Shown piece by piece: positions 50,032 to 60,707 of a stretch of 64,000 nucleotides of DNA. Origin of the DNA: Oscillospiraceae bacterium (lineage in GTDB: Bacteria > Bacillota > Clostridia > Oscillospirales > Oscillospiraceae). Where the stretch lies: positions 1 through 64,000 of the forward strand of contig JAAWQX010000007.1 in the NCBI GenBank assembly GCA_022800755.1. Direction: 5' to 3'. Under the pieces are notes generated by a model. That model made no database searches, was not told the origin of the DNA, and saw only the letters and a list, made by a program, of their open reading frames with translations. The position numbers were made by a program, and so were the translations under genes. Within the stretch, counting starts at the first letter, position 1, and every line of letters starts with the position of its first letter.

Positions 50032-50628
50032 TCAGTGCATCTTCTTCAAAAAGGACGGCCGGTGAACCGGGCTGGGGCCGTATTCCCGGATGGCCGCGTA
50101 GTGGGCCTTCGTTCCGTAGCCCTTATGCTGGGCAAAGCCGTATTCCGGGTACTGCTCCGCCAGTTCCAGCATGTAGCGGTCCCGGCTGACCTTCGCCAGG
50201 ATCGACGCGGCGGCAATGTCCGCGCAGACCGCGTCGCCGTGGACCACCGCCCGGGCGGGGACTTCGATGCCTTTGGTCCGGTTGCCGTCGATGAGCGCCA
50301 GGTCCGGCGCGGCGGACAACTGCGCGATGGCCCGGTTCATGGCCAGGAACGTCGCCCCCAGGATGTTCAGTTCTTCGATCTCCTCCACCGTGGCAAAGGC
50401 GATGCCGTAACTGACCGCCTGGGCCTTGATGGGTTCAAAGAGGGCTTCCCTGCGCTTTTCCGTGAGCTTTTTGGAATCGTTCAGCCCAGGAATCTCCAAG
50501 CCCCGGGGCAAAATGCATGCCGCGGCGCACACCGGGCCCGCTAACGGGCCGCGCCCGGCTTCATCCACGCCGCACAACAGGGTATAGCCCTCATCGTACA
50601 GGCCGTTTTCCAGTTCCCACAAGTCCAT
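50032..50628 (-). CDS. rnhB: Ribonuclease HII
   Basis: Removes ribonucleotides and RNA primers from DNA. The 198 aa enzyme has the motif GVDEAGRGPLAGPV with the D-E-D catalytic set (DEAGRG near residue 21, LIDGNRT near 112, HGDAVCADIAAASILAKVSRD), and ends with HRPSFLKK. It sits between rbgA and yraN, the order common in Firmicutes. Confidence 0.96.
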   Translation of the reverse strand: MDLWELENGLYDEGYTLLCGVDEAGRGPLAGPVCAAACILPRGLEIPGLNDSKKLTEKRREALFEPIKAQAVSYGIAFATVEEIEELNILGATFLAMNRAIAQLSAAPDLALIDGNRTKGIEVPARAVVHGDAVCADIAAASILAKVSRDRYMLELAEQYPEYGFAQHKGYGTKAHYAAIREYGPSPVHRPSFLKKMH

Positions 50629-50629
50629 A

Positions 50630-51508
50630 TCATACCTCCGGCGGCGCTTCCAAGGTCAGCCGCCCCAGCTTACCGCCCCGGTACTCGTCCAGCAAAATCG
50701 CCGCCATGCGCTCGGTGTCCAACTCGCCGCCGGAAACGAGAAAGCCCCGCTTCCGGGCCGCCGCTTCCAGCAACTCATAGCCCTGGGCGGCTGGGTCGGG
50801 CGTGAATTTGTAGCGCTGCTCGATTACCGCCGGGTACTGGTCCCGAAGCCGCACGAAAAAATTCGACGCCAGGGTCTCACGGTCCAGGATATCGTCCTTT
50901 ACCGCGCCAGTCAGGGCCAGGACCTGCCCCACGTTTTCATCGTCGAACTTGGGCCAGAGAATGCCCGGCGTGTCCAGTAATTCCAGGGAGTCGTCAATTT
51001 TGATCCACTGTTTTCCTCTTGTCACCCCCGGACGGTCCCCGGCGATGGCGGCTTTCCGCTTGGCTACCTTATTGATAAAGGTGCTTTTCCCCACGTTGGG
51101 GATGCCCAGCACCATCACCCGCAGGGGGCGGGAGCCCTGCCCCTTGGCAGCGTACTGGTCGATCTTCTCTTTCAGCGCCGTGCGTACCGCATTGGGGAAC
51201 TGGTTGACACCCTTGCCAGTCTTGCTGTCCGTTTCCAGCACAAAAAGTCCCTGGGCTTTGAACCAGGCCCGCCAGCGCTTGGTCAGTTCCGGGTCGGCCT
51301 GGTCGGCGCGGTTGAGCACCACTAAGCGGGGCTTGCCCGCCGCCAGATGGTCGATGTCGGGGTTCCGGCTGGCCATGGGGATGCGGGCGTCAATGATCTC
51401 GCACACGCCGTCCACCAGCTTCATATTTTCCTCGATCATCCGTTCCGCCTTGGTCATGTGGCCGGGAAACCATTGGATGCTGATCTTCTCGTACTCGCTC
51501 ATAGGCAC
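50630..51508 (-). CDS. rbgA: Ribosome biogenesis GTPase RbgA (YlqF)
   Basis: A 292 aa circularly permuted GTPase that promotes late 50S assembly. Start is GTG 51508 directly after the lepB stop (ATG 51502 is the alternative). Permuted order is clear: G4 NRADQAD first (VVLNRADQADPE), then G1 GIPNVGKSTFINKVA, G2/G3 VTRGKQW and LLDTPGILWP. The N-terminal IQWFPGHMTKAERMI is the family signature. Next to rnhB as in Bacillus. Confidence 0.95.
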   Translation of the reverse strand: MPMSEYEKISIQWFPGHMTKAERMIEENMKLVDGVCEIIDARIPMASRNPDIDHLAAGKPRLVVLNRADQADPELTKRWRAWFKAQGLFVLETDSKTGKGVNQFPNAVRTALKEKIDQYAAKGQGSRPLRVMVLGIPNVGKSTFINKVAKRKAAIAGDRPGVTRGKQWIKIDDSLELLDTPGILWPKFDDENVGQVLALTGAVKDDILDRETLASNFFVRLRDQYPAVIEQRYKFTPDPAAQGYELLEAAARKRGFLVSGGELDTERMAAILLDEYRGGKLGRLTLEAPPEV

Positions 51509-52063
51509 TTACAGCGTCCCGAAGGATTTCAGCGGGAACAGGATTAGATAGGCCTTGCCTAAAATCTCCCGGGTATCCACGCAGCCGATGGAGTTGGTAC
51601 GGCTGTCCGTGGAGTGGTTACGGTTATCCCCCATACAGAACACATGTCCAGGCGGCACGGTGATGGGTTCCTCGTAGTCCTCAAAGTCCTTAATGAATTC
51701 CGCGATGTAGGGTTCGTCCAGTTCCACGCCGTCTATGGAGACCTTGCCCGTGTTAAAGTCGATAGAAATGGTCTCATTTTCCGTGGCGATGATCCGCTTG
51801 ACCAGCGACCCGCTGACGTAATCAAACTCCGGCGCATCGAACACGACGATGTCTCCCCGTTCGTAGTGGTGGGAGATGTTGCTCACCAGCAGCTTATCCC
51901 CATGCACCAGCGTGGGGTTCATGGACCGGCCGTCCACTGTGACGATGCGGCCTAAAAATACAAAGACCAGCACACAGGCTACGATCACGAACACAATGCT
52001 TTGCAGCCAGTCGTATAAGTCCAGCCGAAGTTCAATCTGTTTTTGTTCTTTCTGTTTCGTCAT
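51509..52063 (-). CDS. lepB: Signal peptidase I
   Basis: Membrane protease that removes signal peptides. ATG 52063 follows GGGAGGAAG; 184 aa. One N-terminal membrane anchor (WLQSIVFVIVACVLVFVFLG) precedes the catalytic Ser47 in VDGRSMNPTL and Lys89 in GSLVKRIIA, and the box E motif GDNRNHSTDSR. It is first in the lepB-rbgA-rnhB-yraN-thrC run and near rplS, as in many Firmicutes. Confidence 0.95.
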   Translation of the reverse strand: MTKQKEQKQIELRLDLYDWLQSIVFVIVACVLVFVFLGRIVTVDGRSMNPTLVHGDKLLVSNISHHYERGDIVVFDAPEFDYVSGSLVKRIIATENETISIDFNTGKVSIDGVELDEPYIAEFIKDFEDYEEPITVPPGHVFCMGDNRNHSTDSRTNSIGCVDTREILGKAYLILFPLKSFGTL

Positions 52064-52102
52064 AGCGCTTCCTCCCATTTTCGGAATAAACTATAATTTT
52101 GT

Positions 52103-52132
52103 ATTATACACCATTTTGCACCCGGTTGGCAA
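52103..52132 (-). promoter_or_regulatory. Promoter of the lepB operon
   Basis: Minus strand TTGCCA, 18-base spacer, TATAAT, immediately downstream of the rplS terminator. Confidence 0.72.
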
Positions 52133-52140
52133 TAGAAATA

Positions 52141-52171
52141 AAAAGAGAGCCGCGAATACGGCTCTCTTTTT
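52141..52171 (-). terminator. Terminator of rplS
   Basis: AAAAGAGAGCCG / CGGCTCTCTTTT, 12-bp stem with 6-base loop and T tail on the minus strand. Confidence 0.92.
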
Positions 52172-52178
52172 ATCGGTT

Positions 52179-52520
52179 TTACAGTCTCTCCTTGACCTTC
52201 GCCGCCTTGCCCACGCGGTCACGCAGGTAGTACAGCTTCGCCCGGCGGACCTTGCCCTTACGGACGGTGTCCACAGAGATGATGGAGGGAGAATGCACCG
52301 GGAAGACCTTCTCGCAGCCCACGCCGTAAGAGATGCGGCGCACGGTGATGGTCTCCTGAATGCCGCCATGCTTCTTGGCGATGATGGTACCCTCGAACGC
52401 CTGGTTGCGCTCGCGATTGCCTTCCTTGACGCGAATGGTCACGCGCACGGTGTCGCCGACGTTCATGGTGGGCAGTTCGGGCTTCATGTACTGCTCGGTC
52501 AGTGTTTGGATCAGGTTCAT
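52179..52520 (-). CDS. rplS: 50S ribosomal protein L19
   Basis: A 113 aa ribosomal protein at the 30S-50S interface. ATG 52520 (not 52544) gives [13 protein letters not shown], followed by the family blocks [23 protein letters not shown] and [29 protein letters not shown]. It is monocistronic with its own promoter, structured leader and terminator. Confidence 0.97.
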   Translation of the reverse strand: MNLIQTLTEQYMKPELPTMNVGDTVRVTIRVKEGNRERNQAFEGTIIAKKHGGIQETITVRRISYGVGCEKVFPVHSPSIISVDTVRKGKVRRAKLYYLRDRVGKAAKVKERL

Positions 52521-52642
52521 TGTGATTCCTTCCTTTTCTTCCATGTTCGTGCCGGCAGCTCGTCCGGCAGAGGACCACGGGTAATGGCGGGAAATTCCCG
52601 CATAAGCCTGAATATATTACCATACAGTGACTGGAATTGCAA
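52521..52642 (-). promoter_or_regulatory. rplS promoter and structured leader
   Basis: Minus strand TTGCAA (52637-52642), 17-base spacer, TAATAT (52614-52619). The leader of about 85 bases contains GCGGGAA/TTTCCCGC and GCCGG/CCGGC stems before AAGGAAGG. Ribosomal protein L19 leaders are known in Firmicutes; this could be one, but I cannot verify the motif. Confidence 0.6.
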
Positions 52643-52676
52643 GAGGTTTTTCCGGAAAAAGCTTCTTTTTTCATGC

Positions 52677-52705
52677 AAAACGGACCCGGATGAATCCGGG
52701 TCCGT
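52677..52705 (-). terminator. Terminator of the SpoIIQ-like gene
   Basis: ACGGACCCGGAT / ATCCGGGTCCGT, 12-bp stem with 2-base centre, then TTTTGC on the minus strand. Confidence 0.82.
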
Positions 52706-52711
52706 GCGCTG

Positions 52712-53458
52712 TTACAGCTTCGGCAGATAGTCCGTGGGGTCCACGCTCTTGTCGTCCAGGGACATGGACAGGTGAAGATGGTAAGGCGCGCTGGTCTCAC
52801 ACAATGCGGTATTCCCCACCGCGCCGATGGTCTGCCCGGCGGTGACGGTATCGCCCACTGACACGTTGGGCTGGGCCTGGAGATTGGCGTAATAGCTGCG
52901 CAGTCCGCTACCGTGGTCGATGACCACGGTGGTACCAAACAGGTCGTCGGCAAACACGTCCTCCACAGTGCCCGCGGCCGCCGCCAGGACTACCGCGCCA
53001 GCGTCGGCGTTGATGTCGATGCCGTCATGCACCCGCCAGTCGGACATGGTCATATTGTACACCAGCGCGTCCATGCTGTACGGCGTTTCGATTTTTCCCA
53101 CCACCGGCCAGATATAGATTGCCGGAGCCGCCGGAGTTTCCGGCTGGGTGTAGGTCATGGCCTGCATCGTGTCCCCCAGGTCCACCACGCCGCTTTCCTC
53201 CGGGGGCAGCGGTTCCAGAGTCTCGACAATGTCCGGCTCCGTAATAGATATAACATCCCCAATTTTGTCATACTCATTATCCTCAAGGTCCATCACAGGC
53301 CGGTACACCTGCGGGTCATTTTCCAATACCGCGTCCTCCTCGCCCCGGGTGGAAATGATGATCCAGGCCGATACGGCGATGACGCAGATACATAGCAGCA
53401 GGGCTATGTAAAAGCCCTTGTTGCCCAGTCTTTCAGACGAATCGAATTCTTCGTTCAT
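52712..53458 (-). CDS. spoIIQ: SpoIIQ-like M23 peptidase-fold protein
   Basis: A 248 aa single-pass membrane protein: short cytoplasmic head, membrane segment FYIALLLCICVIAVSAWIII, acidic linker, then a LytM/M23 domain (VVGKIETPYSMDALVYNM, VHDGIDINADAGAVVLAAAAGTV, PYHLHLSMSLDD). The His and Asp of HDGID and the HLH motif are present, so zinc binding is likely, as in clostridial SpoIIQ but unlike B. subtilis SpoIIQ. SpoIIQ faces SpoIIIAH across the engulfing septum. A sigma-F-like promoter directly upstream strongly supports the assignment. Confidence 0.85.
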   Translation of the reverse strand: MNEEFDSSERLGNKGFYIALLLCICVIAVSAWIIISTRGEEDAVLENDPQVYRPVMDLEDNEYDKIGDVISITEPDIVETLEPLPPEESGVVDLGDTMQAMTYTQPETPAAPAIYIWPVVGKIETPYSMDALVYNMTMSDWRVHDGIDINADAGAVVLAAAAGTVEDVFADDLFGTTVVIDHGSGLRSYYANLQAQPNVSVGDTVTAGQTIGAVGNTALCETSAPYHLHLSMSLDDKSVDPTDYLPKL

Positions 53459-53475
53459 GGTGAAACCTCCAAATC

Positions 53476-53521
53476 AAAAAGGTGTTTTCACCAGCTATTC
53501 TTGCCAGTGAAAACACCTTTT
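53476..53521 (-). terminator. eno terminator
   Basis: AAAAGGTGTTTTCAC and GTGAAAACACCTTTT flank a 15-base loop and continue into TTTT on the minus strand, between eno and the SpoIIQ-like gene. The loop contains the -10 element of a forespore-type promoter. Confidence 0.85.
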
Positions 53522-53525
53522 ATGC
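53496..53525 (-). promoter_or_regulatory. Sigma-F-type promoter of the SpoIIQ-like gene
   Basis: Minus strand GCATA, 15-base spacer, GGCAAGAATA. It matches the forespore sigma-F consensus (GYATA, 15-16 bases, GGNNANAHTR) at every defined position. The start would be near 53489, giving a leader of about 30 bases with GGAGG. Sigma-G recognition is also possible. Confidence 0.75.
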
Positions 53526-53549
53526 AGGTTTGGAAATTTTTTCGGTAAC

Positions 53550-56403
<2,854 letters not shown>

Positions 56404-56405
56404 CG

Positions 56406-57182
56406 TTATTCCTCATTCGCGGCGTTGATGATGACGGAAAAGTCCGCCGGCTTCAGGGACGCGCCGCCGATCAGTCCGCCGTCGATATCCGGGCAGGCCA
56501 GCAGCTCTGCCGCGTTTTTGGCGTTCATGCTGCCGCCGTAGAGCACCGGCAGGGACCGGGCGGTGCGGGCGTCGTACAGCTTGCGCACCACGCCCCGGAT
56601 GTACTCGCAGACCTCCTGAGCCTGCTCCGCCGTGGCGGTCTTGCCCGTGCCGATGGCCCACACCGGCTCATAGGCGATAACGCACTTGCGCACATCCGCG
56701 CCGTCCATCCCCGCGAACGCGCCCTTGACCTGCATGGACACCCATTCCATGGTGATGTCCAGTTCCCGCTGCTCCAGGGTCTCGCCCACGCAGATGATGG
56801 GCGTGATGCCGTGTTCCAGCAGTTTTTTGGCCTTGGCGCACACCTGCGCGTCGGTCTCGCCGTGGTAGGCCCGGCGCTCGCTGTGGCCCACGATGCAGTA
56901 TTTTACGCCCAGGTCCGCCAACATTTCGGCGGAGACCTCACCGGTATATGCGCCTTTGTCGTAGATGGACACATCCTGCGCGCCCACAGCCACCCGCAGG
57001 CCCTTGACGGCTTTCAGCACGCTCCCAATCAGCGGGTACGGCACGCACAAAACGGCCTCGCTGCTGCGGTTCTTGGGCAGCAGGGGTTTCAGTTCATCGG
57101 CAAAGTCCTTTGTCTGGGAGCAAAGCATATTCATTTTCCAGTTTCCGGCAATGATTGGTTTTCTGTATTTCTTGTTCATCAT
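56406..57182 (-). CDS. tpiA: Triosephosphate isomerase
   Basis: Interconverts dihydroxyacetone phosphate and glyceraldehyde 3-phosphate. ATG 57182 (or 57179) follows GAGGGATG; the 57194 start is less likely. The 258 aa barrel has the active-site Lys in IIAGNWKMN, His in VGHSERRAYHG and Glu in AYEPVWAIGTGKTA, and the phosphate loop GGSMNAKNAAEL. Confidence 0.97.
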   Translation of the reverse strand: MMNKKYRKPIIAGNWKMNMLCSQTKDFADELKPLLPKNRSSEAVLCVPYPLIGSVLKAVKGLRVAVGAQDVSIYDKGAYTGEVSAEMLADLGVKYCIVGHSERRAYHGETDAQVCAKAKKLLEHGITPIICVGETLEQRELDITMEWVSMQVKGAFAGMDGADVRKCVIAYEPVWAIGTGKTATAEQAQEVCEYIRGVVRKLYDARTARSLPVLYGGSMNAKNAAELLACPDIDGGLIGGASLKPADFSVIINAANEE

Positions 57183-57235
57183 TTCATCCCTCATTTTTAT
57201 TTTGATGCGCCGTGGGCCGCGCCCGCAGGTTTGAT

Positions 57236-58504
57236 TTATTTGTTCATCAGGCAGGCCACGCCGGGCAGTTCCTTGCCCTCCAGGAATTCCAGAGACGCGC
57301 CGCCGCCGGTGGAGATATGGGTCATCTTATCGGCAAAGCCAAGCTGCTGCACCGCTGCCGCGCTGTCGCCTCCGCCGATGATGGTGATGGCCGCCGTTTT
57401 GGACAGGGCTTCCGCCATGGCCTCTGTTCCTTTGGCAAAGGCCGGGAACTCAAATACGCCCATGGGCCCGTTCCAGATCACGGTACCCGCGTCCGCCACC
57501 GCCTGGCAGTACAGCTTGACGGTCTCCGGGCCGATGTCCAGGCCCTGCCAGCCGTCGGGGATCTCCCCCGCTTTCACGACCTTACTGTTGGCATTGGCAT
57601 CGAACGCATCCGCGATCACGGTATCCACCGGCAGCAGCAGCTTTACGCCCTTATCCGCCGCTTTTTTCACCATGTCGTTGGCGTAGTCTTTCCAATCCGC
57701 CTCCAGCAGGCTGTCACCCACGGCGCCGCCTTGGGCCGCGGAGAAAGTATAGGCCATACCGCCGCCGATGATGATGGTGTCCGCGATCTCCAGCAGGTTA
57801 TTGATAACGCCGATTTTGGAGCTGACCTTGCTTCCGCCCAGAATCGCCACCAGCGGCCGCTTGGGGTTCGCCATCGCGCCGCCGATAATCTCCAGTTCCT
57901 TTTGGATCAGGAAGCCGGACACCGCGGGCAGATAGTCCGCCACGCCCGCCGTGGAAGCGTGGGCGCGGTGCACGGCGCCGAAGGCATCGGACACGTACAA
58001 CTCCGCCATAGAGGCCATCTTTCTGGCCAGTTCCGGGTCGTTTTTGGTCTCACCCTTTTCAAAACGGGTATTTTCCAGCAGCATGATCTCGCCGGGCTTC
58101 AGGGCGGCGGCTTTGGCCATGGCGTCGGATCCGACCACGTCGGCGGCCATCTGCACCGGCTTGCCCAGCAGCTCGGACAGCCGCGCGGCTACGGGGGCCA
58201 GTGTCAGCTTATCCAGGGATTTTTTCCACTTCTCTTCCGTCAGTTCGGCGGGGTCTTTCCCCTTTTCGGTCTGCTTTTTCACCCACTTGTCATAAGTCGG
58301 TTCCGGCTTGCCCAAGTGGGAGCAGGCGATCACCGCCGCGCCGTTGTCCAGCAGATACTGGATGGTGGGCATGGCCGCCCGGATGCGCTTGTCGTCGGTG
58401 ATCTCGTTGGTCTTTTTGTCCTGGGGCACGTTGAAGTCGCAGCGCAGCAAAACCTTTTTGCCCCGAACATCCACGTCTGTCACGGTTTTTTTGTTGTAAT
58501 CCAT
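57236..58504 (-). CDS. pgk: Phosphoglycerate kinase
   Basis: Makes ATP from 1,3-bisphosphoglycerate. The 422 aa protein shows [13 protein letters not shown] near the N-terminus, [10 protein letters not shown], the nucleotide-site region [19 protein letters not shown] and the hinge/phosphate loop [14 protein letters not shown] and [21 protein letters not shown]. Preceded by trmL (one base apart) and followed by tpiA. Confidence 0.98.
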   Translation of the reverse strand: MDYNKKTVTDVDVRGKKVLLRCDFNVPQDKKTNEITDDKRIRAAMPTIQYLLDNGAAVIACSHLGKPEPTYDKWVKKQTEKGKDPAELTEEKWKKSLDKLTLAPVAARLSELLGKPVQMAADVVGSDAMAKAAALKPGEIMLLENTRFEKGETKNDPELARKMASMAELYVSDAFGAVHRAHASTAGVADYLPAVSGFLIQKELEIIGGAMANPKRPLVAILGGSKVSSKIGVINNLLEIADTIIIGGGMAYTFSAAQGGAVGDSLLEADWKDYANDMVKKAADKGVKLLLPVDTVIADAFDANANSKVVKAGEIPDGWQGLDIGPETVKLYCQAVADAGTVIWNGPMGVFEFPAFAKGTEAMAEALSKTAAITIIGGGDSAAAVQQLGFADKMTHISTGGGASLEFLEGKELPGVACLMNK

Positions 58505-58505
58505 T

Positions 58506-58997
58506 TTAAAGCTCCTCCCTCATAGAACCAAAGTCTTTCAAATCCGGGAAGCCCTGCTGGCGCAGCGCCTCATAGGTCAAGATCGCCGCCGCGTTGGACA
58601 GGTTCAGGCTGCGCACCGCGGGGCGCATGGGAATGCGGATGCACCGGTCCCGGTACTTTTCCCGCAGCCACTCCGGCAGGCCGGCGGATTCCTTTCCGAA
58701 CAGGAACGCCACGTCCCCGGCGGAAAAGTCGCAGTCTACGTAGCTTTTCGGTGCCTTGGTAGTGGTCAGCCAGATATTTTCGTCCCCGTTTTCCGCGAAG
58801 TAGTCCTCTATGGAATCATACACATGCAGGTCGATGTCATACCAGTAGTCCATCCCCGCCCGGCGCACGGCTTTGTCGGAAATGTCAAAGCCCAGGGGCT
58901 TGATGAGATGGAGCCTGGCCCCGGTACACACGCAGGTCCTGCCGATGGCGCCGGTGTTGTTCGGGATCTCCGGCTCCACAAGTACAAGGTCGATCAT
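58506..58997 (-). CDS. trmL: tRNA (cytidine/uridine-34-2'-O)-methyltransferase
   Basis: A 163 aa SPOUT-class enzyme modifying the tRNA wobble base. N-terminus [22 protein letters not shown], the knot segments [14 protein letters not shown] and [20 protein letters not shown] are diagnostic. It is the first gene of the glycolytic operon, two bases before pgk; the functional link to glycolysis is not evident, and the coupling may be only transcriptional. Confidence 0.94.
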   Translation of the reverse strand: MIDLVLVEPEIPNNTGAIGRTCVCTGARLHLIKPLGFDISDKAVRRAGMDYWYDIDLHVYDSIEDYFAENGDENIWLTTTKAPKSYVDCDFSAGDVAFLFGKESAGLPEWLREKYRDRCIRIPMRPAVRSLNLSNAAAILTYEALRQQGFPDLKDFGSMREEL

Positions 58998-59009
58998 GGG
59001 GGCCTCCTA

Positions 59010-59075
59010 TTGCCAAAGTTTTGGCAAGTTGTTTTATCCTATCCCGATTGTAATACCATTATGTACCAATTTCAA
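59010..59075 (-). promoter_or_regulatory. Glycolytic operon promoter with downstream palindrome
   Basis: Minus strand TTGAAA (59070-59075), 17-base spacer, TACAAT (59047-59052). The perfect palindrome TTGCCAAA-AC-TTTGGCAA occupies 59010-59027, after the predicted start and just before AGGAGG; it may be an operator for a repressor or an RNA stem over the leader. Confidence 0.7.
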
Positions 59076-59156
59076 TAAAAAAATCAAAAGAATTCCTGTT
59101 TTTAGGTGTCGAAATGTTCACAATTTTTGATTTTATGATTATCCAACATGTACAAA

Positions 59157-59185
59157 TTGCTTTTTTCCGAGGGATTTATTATAAT
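59157..59185 (+). promoter_or_regulatory. Promoter of the radical SAM gene
   Basis: TTGCTT, 17-base spacer, TATAAT; ribosome binding site TAAGGAGGCGG lies close after it. Confidence 0.78.
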
Positions 59186-59208
59186 GTAGGCGGTAAGGAG
59201 GCGGCAAT

Positions 59209-60087
59209 ATGAGCGTTTGCGTACAGTGTCCCAGGCAATGCGGCGTCGACCGGGAAACGGGGCTTGGGTTCTGCCGGGTGCCGGAAGCGCCCATGGTGGC
59301 CCGGGCTGCGGCGCATTTTGGCGAGGAACCCTGTATTTCCGGCACACGCGGGTCCGGGACGGTGTTTTTCTCCGGGTGCAACCTGCGGTGCGTGTTCTGC
59401 CAGAACCACGCCATCAGCCGAGGGCAAGCCGGAAAGCCCCTCTCAGTCCCCGCCCTGCGGAATGTGCTTTTGCGGCTGCGGGATACGGGGGTGCACAACA
59501 TCAATCTGGTCACGCCGTCCCATTACGCCCATGCCATTGCACAGGCCTTAGATGGGCTGGACCTGGGCATTCCCGTGGTGTGGAACAGTTCCGGCTACGA
59601 CAGCGTGGAGACCCTGCGGATGCTGGACGGGCTGATTCAGGTGTATCTGCCGGACTTCAAATACGCCGCCCCGGATCTGGCCCAGCGCTATTCCGCCGCC
59701 CCGGATTACCCAGAGATTGCCTTGGCCGCGTTGACGGAAATGTACCGTCAGACCGGTCCATATGAGTTAGACGGCGACGGCATTTTGCGGCGAGGTGTGC
59801 TGGTGCGGCACCTCATTCTCCCCCGCCGCCCAAAAAATACCCGGGGCGTGATCGACCTTGTGGCTCAAACCCTGCCGCAGGGCGCATTTTTGTTCAGTCT
59901 CATGAGCCAGTACACGCCCATGCCCGGGCTGGAGAATTTCCCGGAACTGCAGGAGACCGTCTCCCCCGCCCTGGCGGCGTTTTGCTATGACTACATGGTC
60001 CGCCGGGGCATCACCGACGGATACTGTCAGGATCCGGAATCCGCCACGGATGAAATGATCCCGGATTTTGACGGGGCCGGAATATAA
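59209..60087 (+). CDS. Radical SAM protein, PflA-like (COG1313 type)
   Basis: A 292 aa Fe-S enzyme with the cluster motif FFSGCNLRCVFCQNHAIS (C-x3-C-x2-C) near residue 63, an N-terminal pair of additional cysteines (VCVQCPRQCGVDRETGLGFC) and LILPRRPKNTRGV, typical of the uncharacterised YggW-independent PflA-related family. It generates a 5'-deoxyadenosyl radical, but the substrate is unknown; no glycyl-radical enzyme gene is adjacent. A terminator follows. Confidence 0.87.
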   Translation: MSVCVQCPRQCGVDRETGLGFCRVPEAPMVARAAAHFGEEPCISGTRGSGTVFFSGCNLRCVFCQNHAISRGQAGKPLSVPALRNVLLRLRDTGVHNINLVTPSHYAHAIAQALDGLDLGIPVVWNSSGYDSVETLRMLDGLIQVYLPDFKYAAPDLAQRYSAAPDYPEIALAALTEMYRQTGPYELDGDGILRRGVLVRHLILPRRPKNTRGVIDLVAQTLPQGAFLFSLMSQYTPMPGLENFPELQETVSPALAAFCYDYMVRRGITDGYCQDPESATDEMIPDFDGAGI

Positions 60088-60096
60088 CCGTTCTAT

Positions 60097-60122
60097 AAAC
60101 AGCCTCCACCGGGGGCTGTTTT
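60097..60122 (+). terminator. Terminator of the radical SAM gene
   Basis: AACAGCCTCC / GGGGGCTGTT stem (one G-U pair) with a 3-base ACC loop, then TTTTGC. Confidence 0.75.
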
Positions 60123-60162
60123 GCATGTTCCGGTGCAAATAAAAAATTTTTCACATTTCCTC

Positions 60163-60210
60163 TTGACAAACGGAACAGTTAGTGCTATTGTTAGTTACAT
60201 AAGTAATTAA
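60163..60210 (+). promoter_or_regulatory. Promoter and operator of the YtrA-type operon
   Basis: TTGACA (60163-60168), 17-base spacer, TATTGT (60186-60191). Immediately downstream the palindrome TTAGTTAC-ATAA-GTAATTAA (60191-60210, one mismatch) covers the start site, a natural binding site for the GntR regulator encoded in the operon. Confidence 0.72.
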
Positions 60211-60240
60211 CCGACAAACAAATTAACTGGAGGAACAATC

Positions 60241-60318
60241 ATGAATATTGCAACATGGATTTGTATCGTGGGCGGGCTCATTTGCTTCGTGGGCGCCAAA
60301 GCGAAAAAAGACCAGTGA
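60241..60318 (+). CDS. 25-residue membrane micropeptide
   Basis: ATG 60241 follows ACTGGAGGAACAATC and opens MNIATWICIVGGLICFVGAK, then AKKDQ and TGA. One hydrophobic helix with a basic tail; too short for the ORF track. It is the first gene after the promoter and operator, 17 bases before the regulator gene, so it is transcribed with the ABC transporter and could be a small regulatory subunit. Function is unknown; the ribosome binding site is strong, which is why I call it real. Confidence 0.65.
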   Translation: MNIATWICIVGGLICFVGAKAKKDQ

Positions 60319-60335
60319 GATAAGGAGGTGTTCGT

Positions 60336-60707
60336 TTGAACATCAATTTTCAAAGCGAAGTCCCCATTTATTTGCAGATCGCCCGGCAGCTGGAGGAAAA
60401 CATACTCACGGGCGTCTATCCCGAGGAAACGCAGGTCCCCTCCACCACGGAGCTGTCCACGGGCCTGCAAATCAACCCCGCCACTGTGCTCAAGGGCATG
60501 AATCAACTGGTGGCGGACGGCATTATCTATAAGAAACGAGGTGTGGGCATGTTTGTTGCCACTGGGGCGGCCGGAAAGATCCGGCAGGCCCGTCAAGGAG
60601 AGTTCTACGACAATTATGTGCTGCCCCTGTTGAAAGAGGCCCACCGGCTGGGCATCACAGCGGAGGAACTGGCTGACATGCTGAAGAGAGGAGAGACCGG
60701 GAAATGA
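60336..60707 (+). CDS. GntR-family regulator, YtrA subfamily
   Basis: A 123 aa short GntR protein starting at TTG 60336 after AAGGAGGTGTTCG. The winged helix reads VPIYLQIARQLEENILTGVYPEETQVPSTTELSTGLQINPATVLKGMNQL, followed by IIYKKRGVGMFVATGA and a short helical C-terminus, the YtrA form. YtrA-type regulators usually repress the ABC transporter encoded with them; the operator palindrome upstream fits autorepression. It overlaps the ATPase by ATGA. Confidence 0.9.
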   Translation: MNINFQSEVPIYLQIARQLEENILTGVYPEETQVPSTTELSTGLQINPATVLKGMNQLVADGIIYKKRGVGMFVATGAAGKIRQARQGEFYDNYVLPLLKEAHRLGITAEELADMLKRGETGK

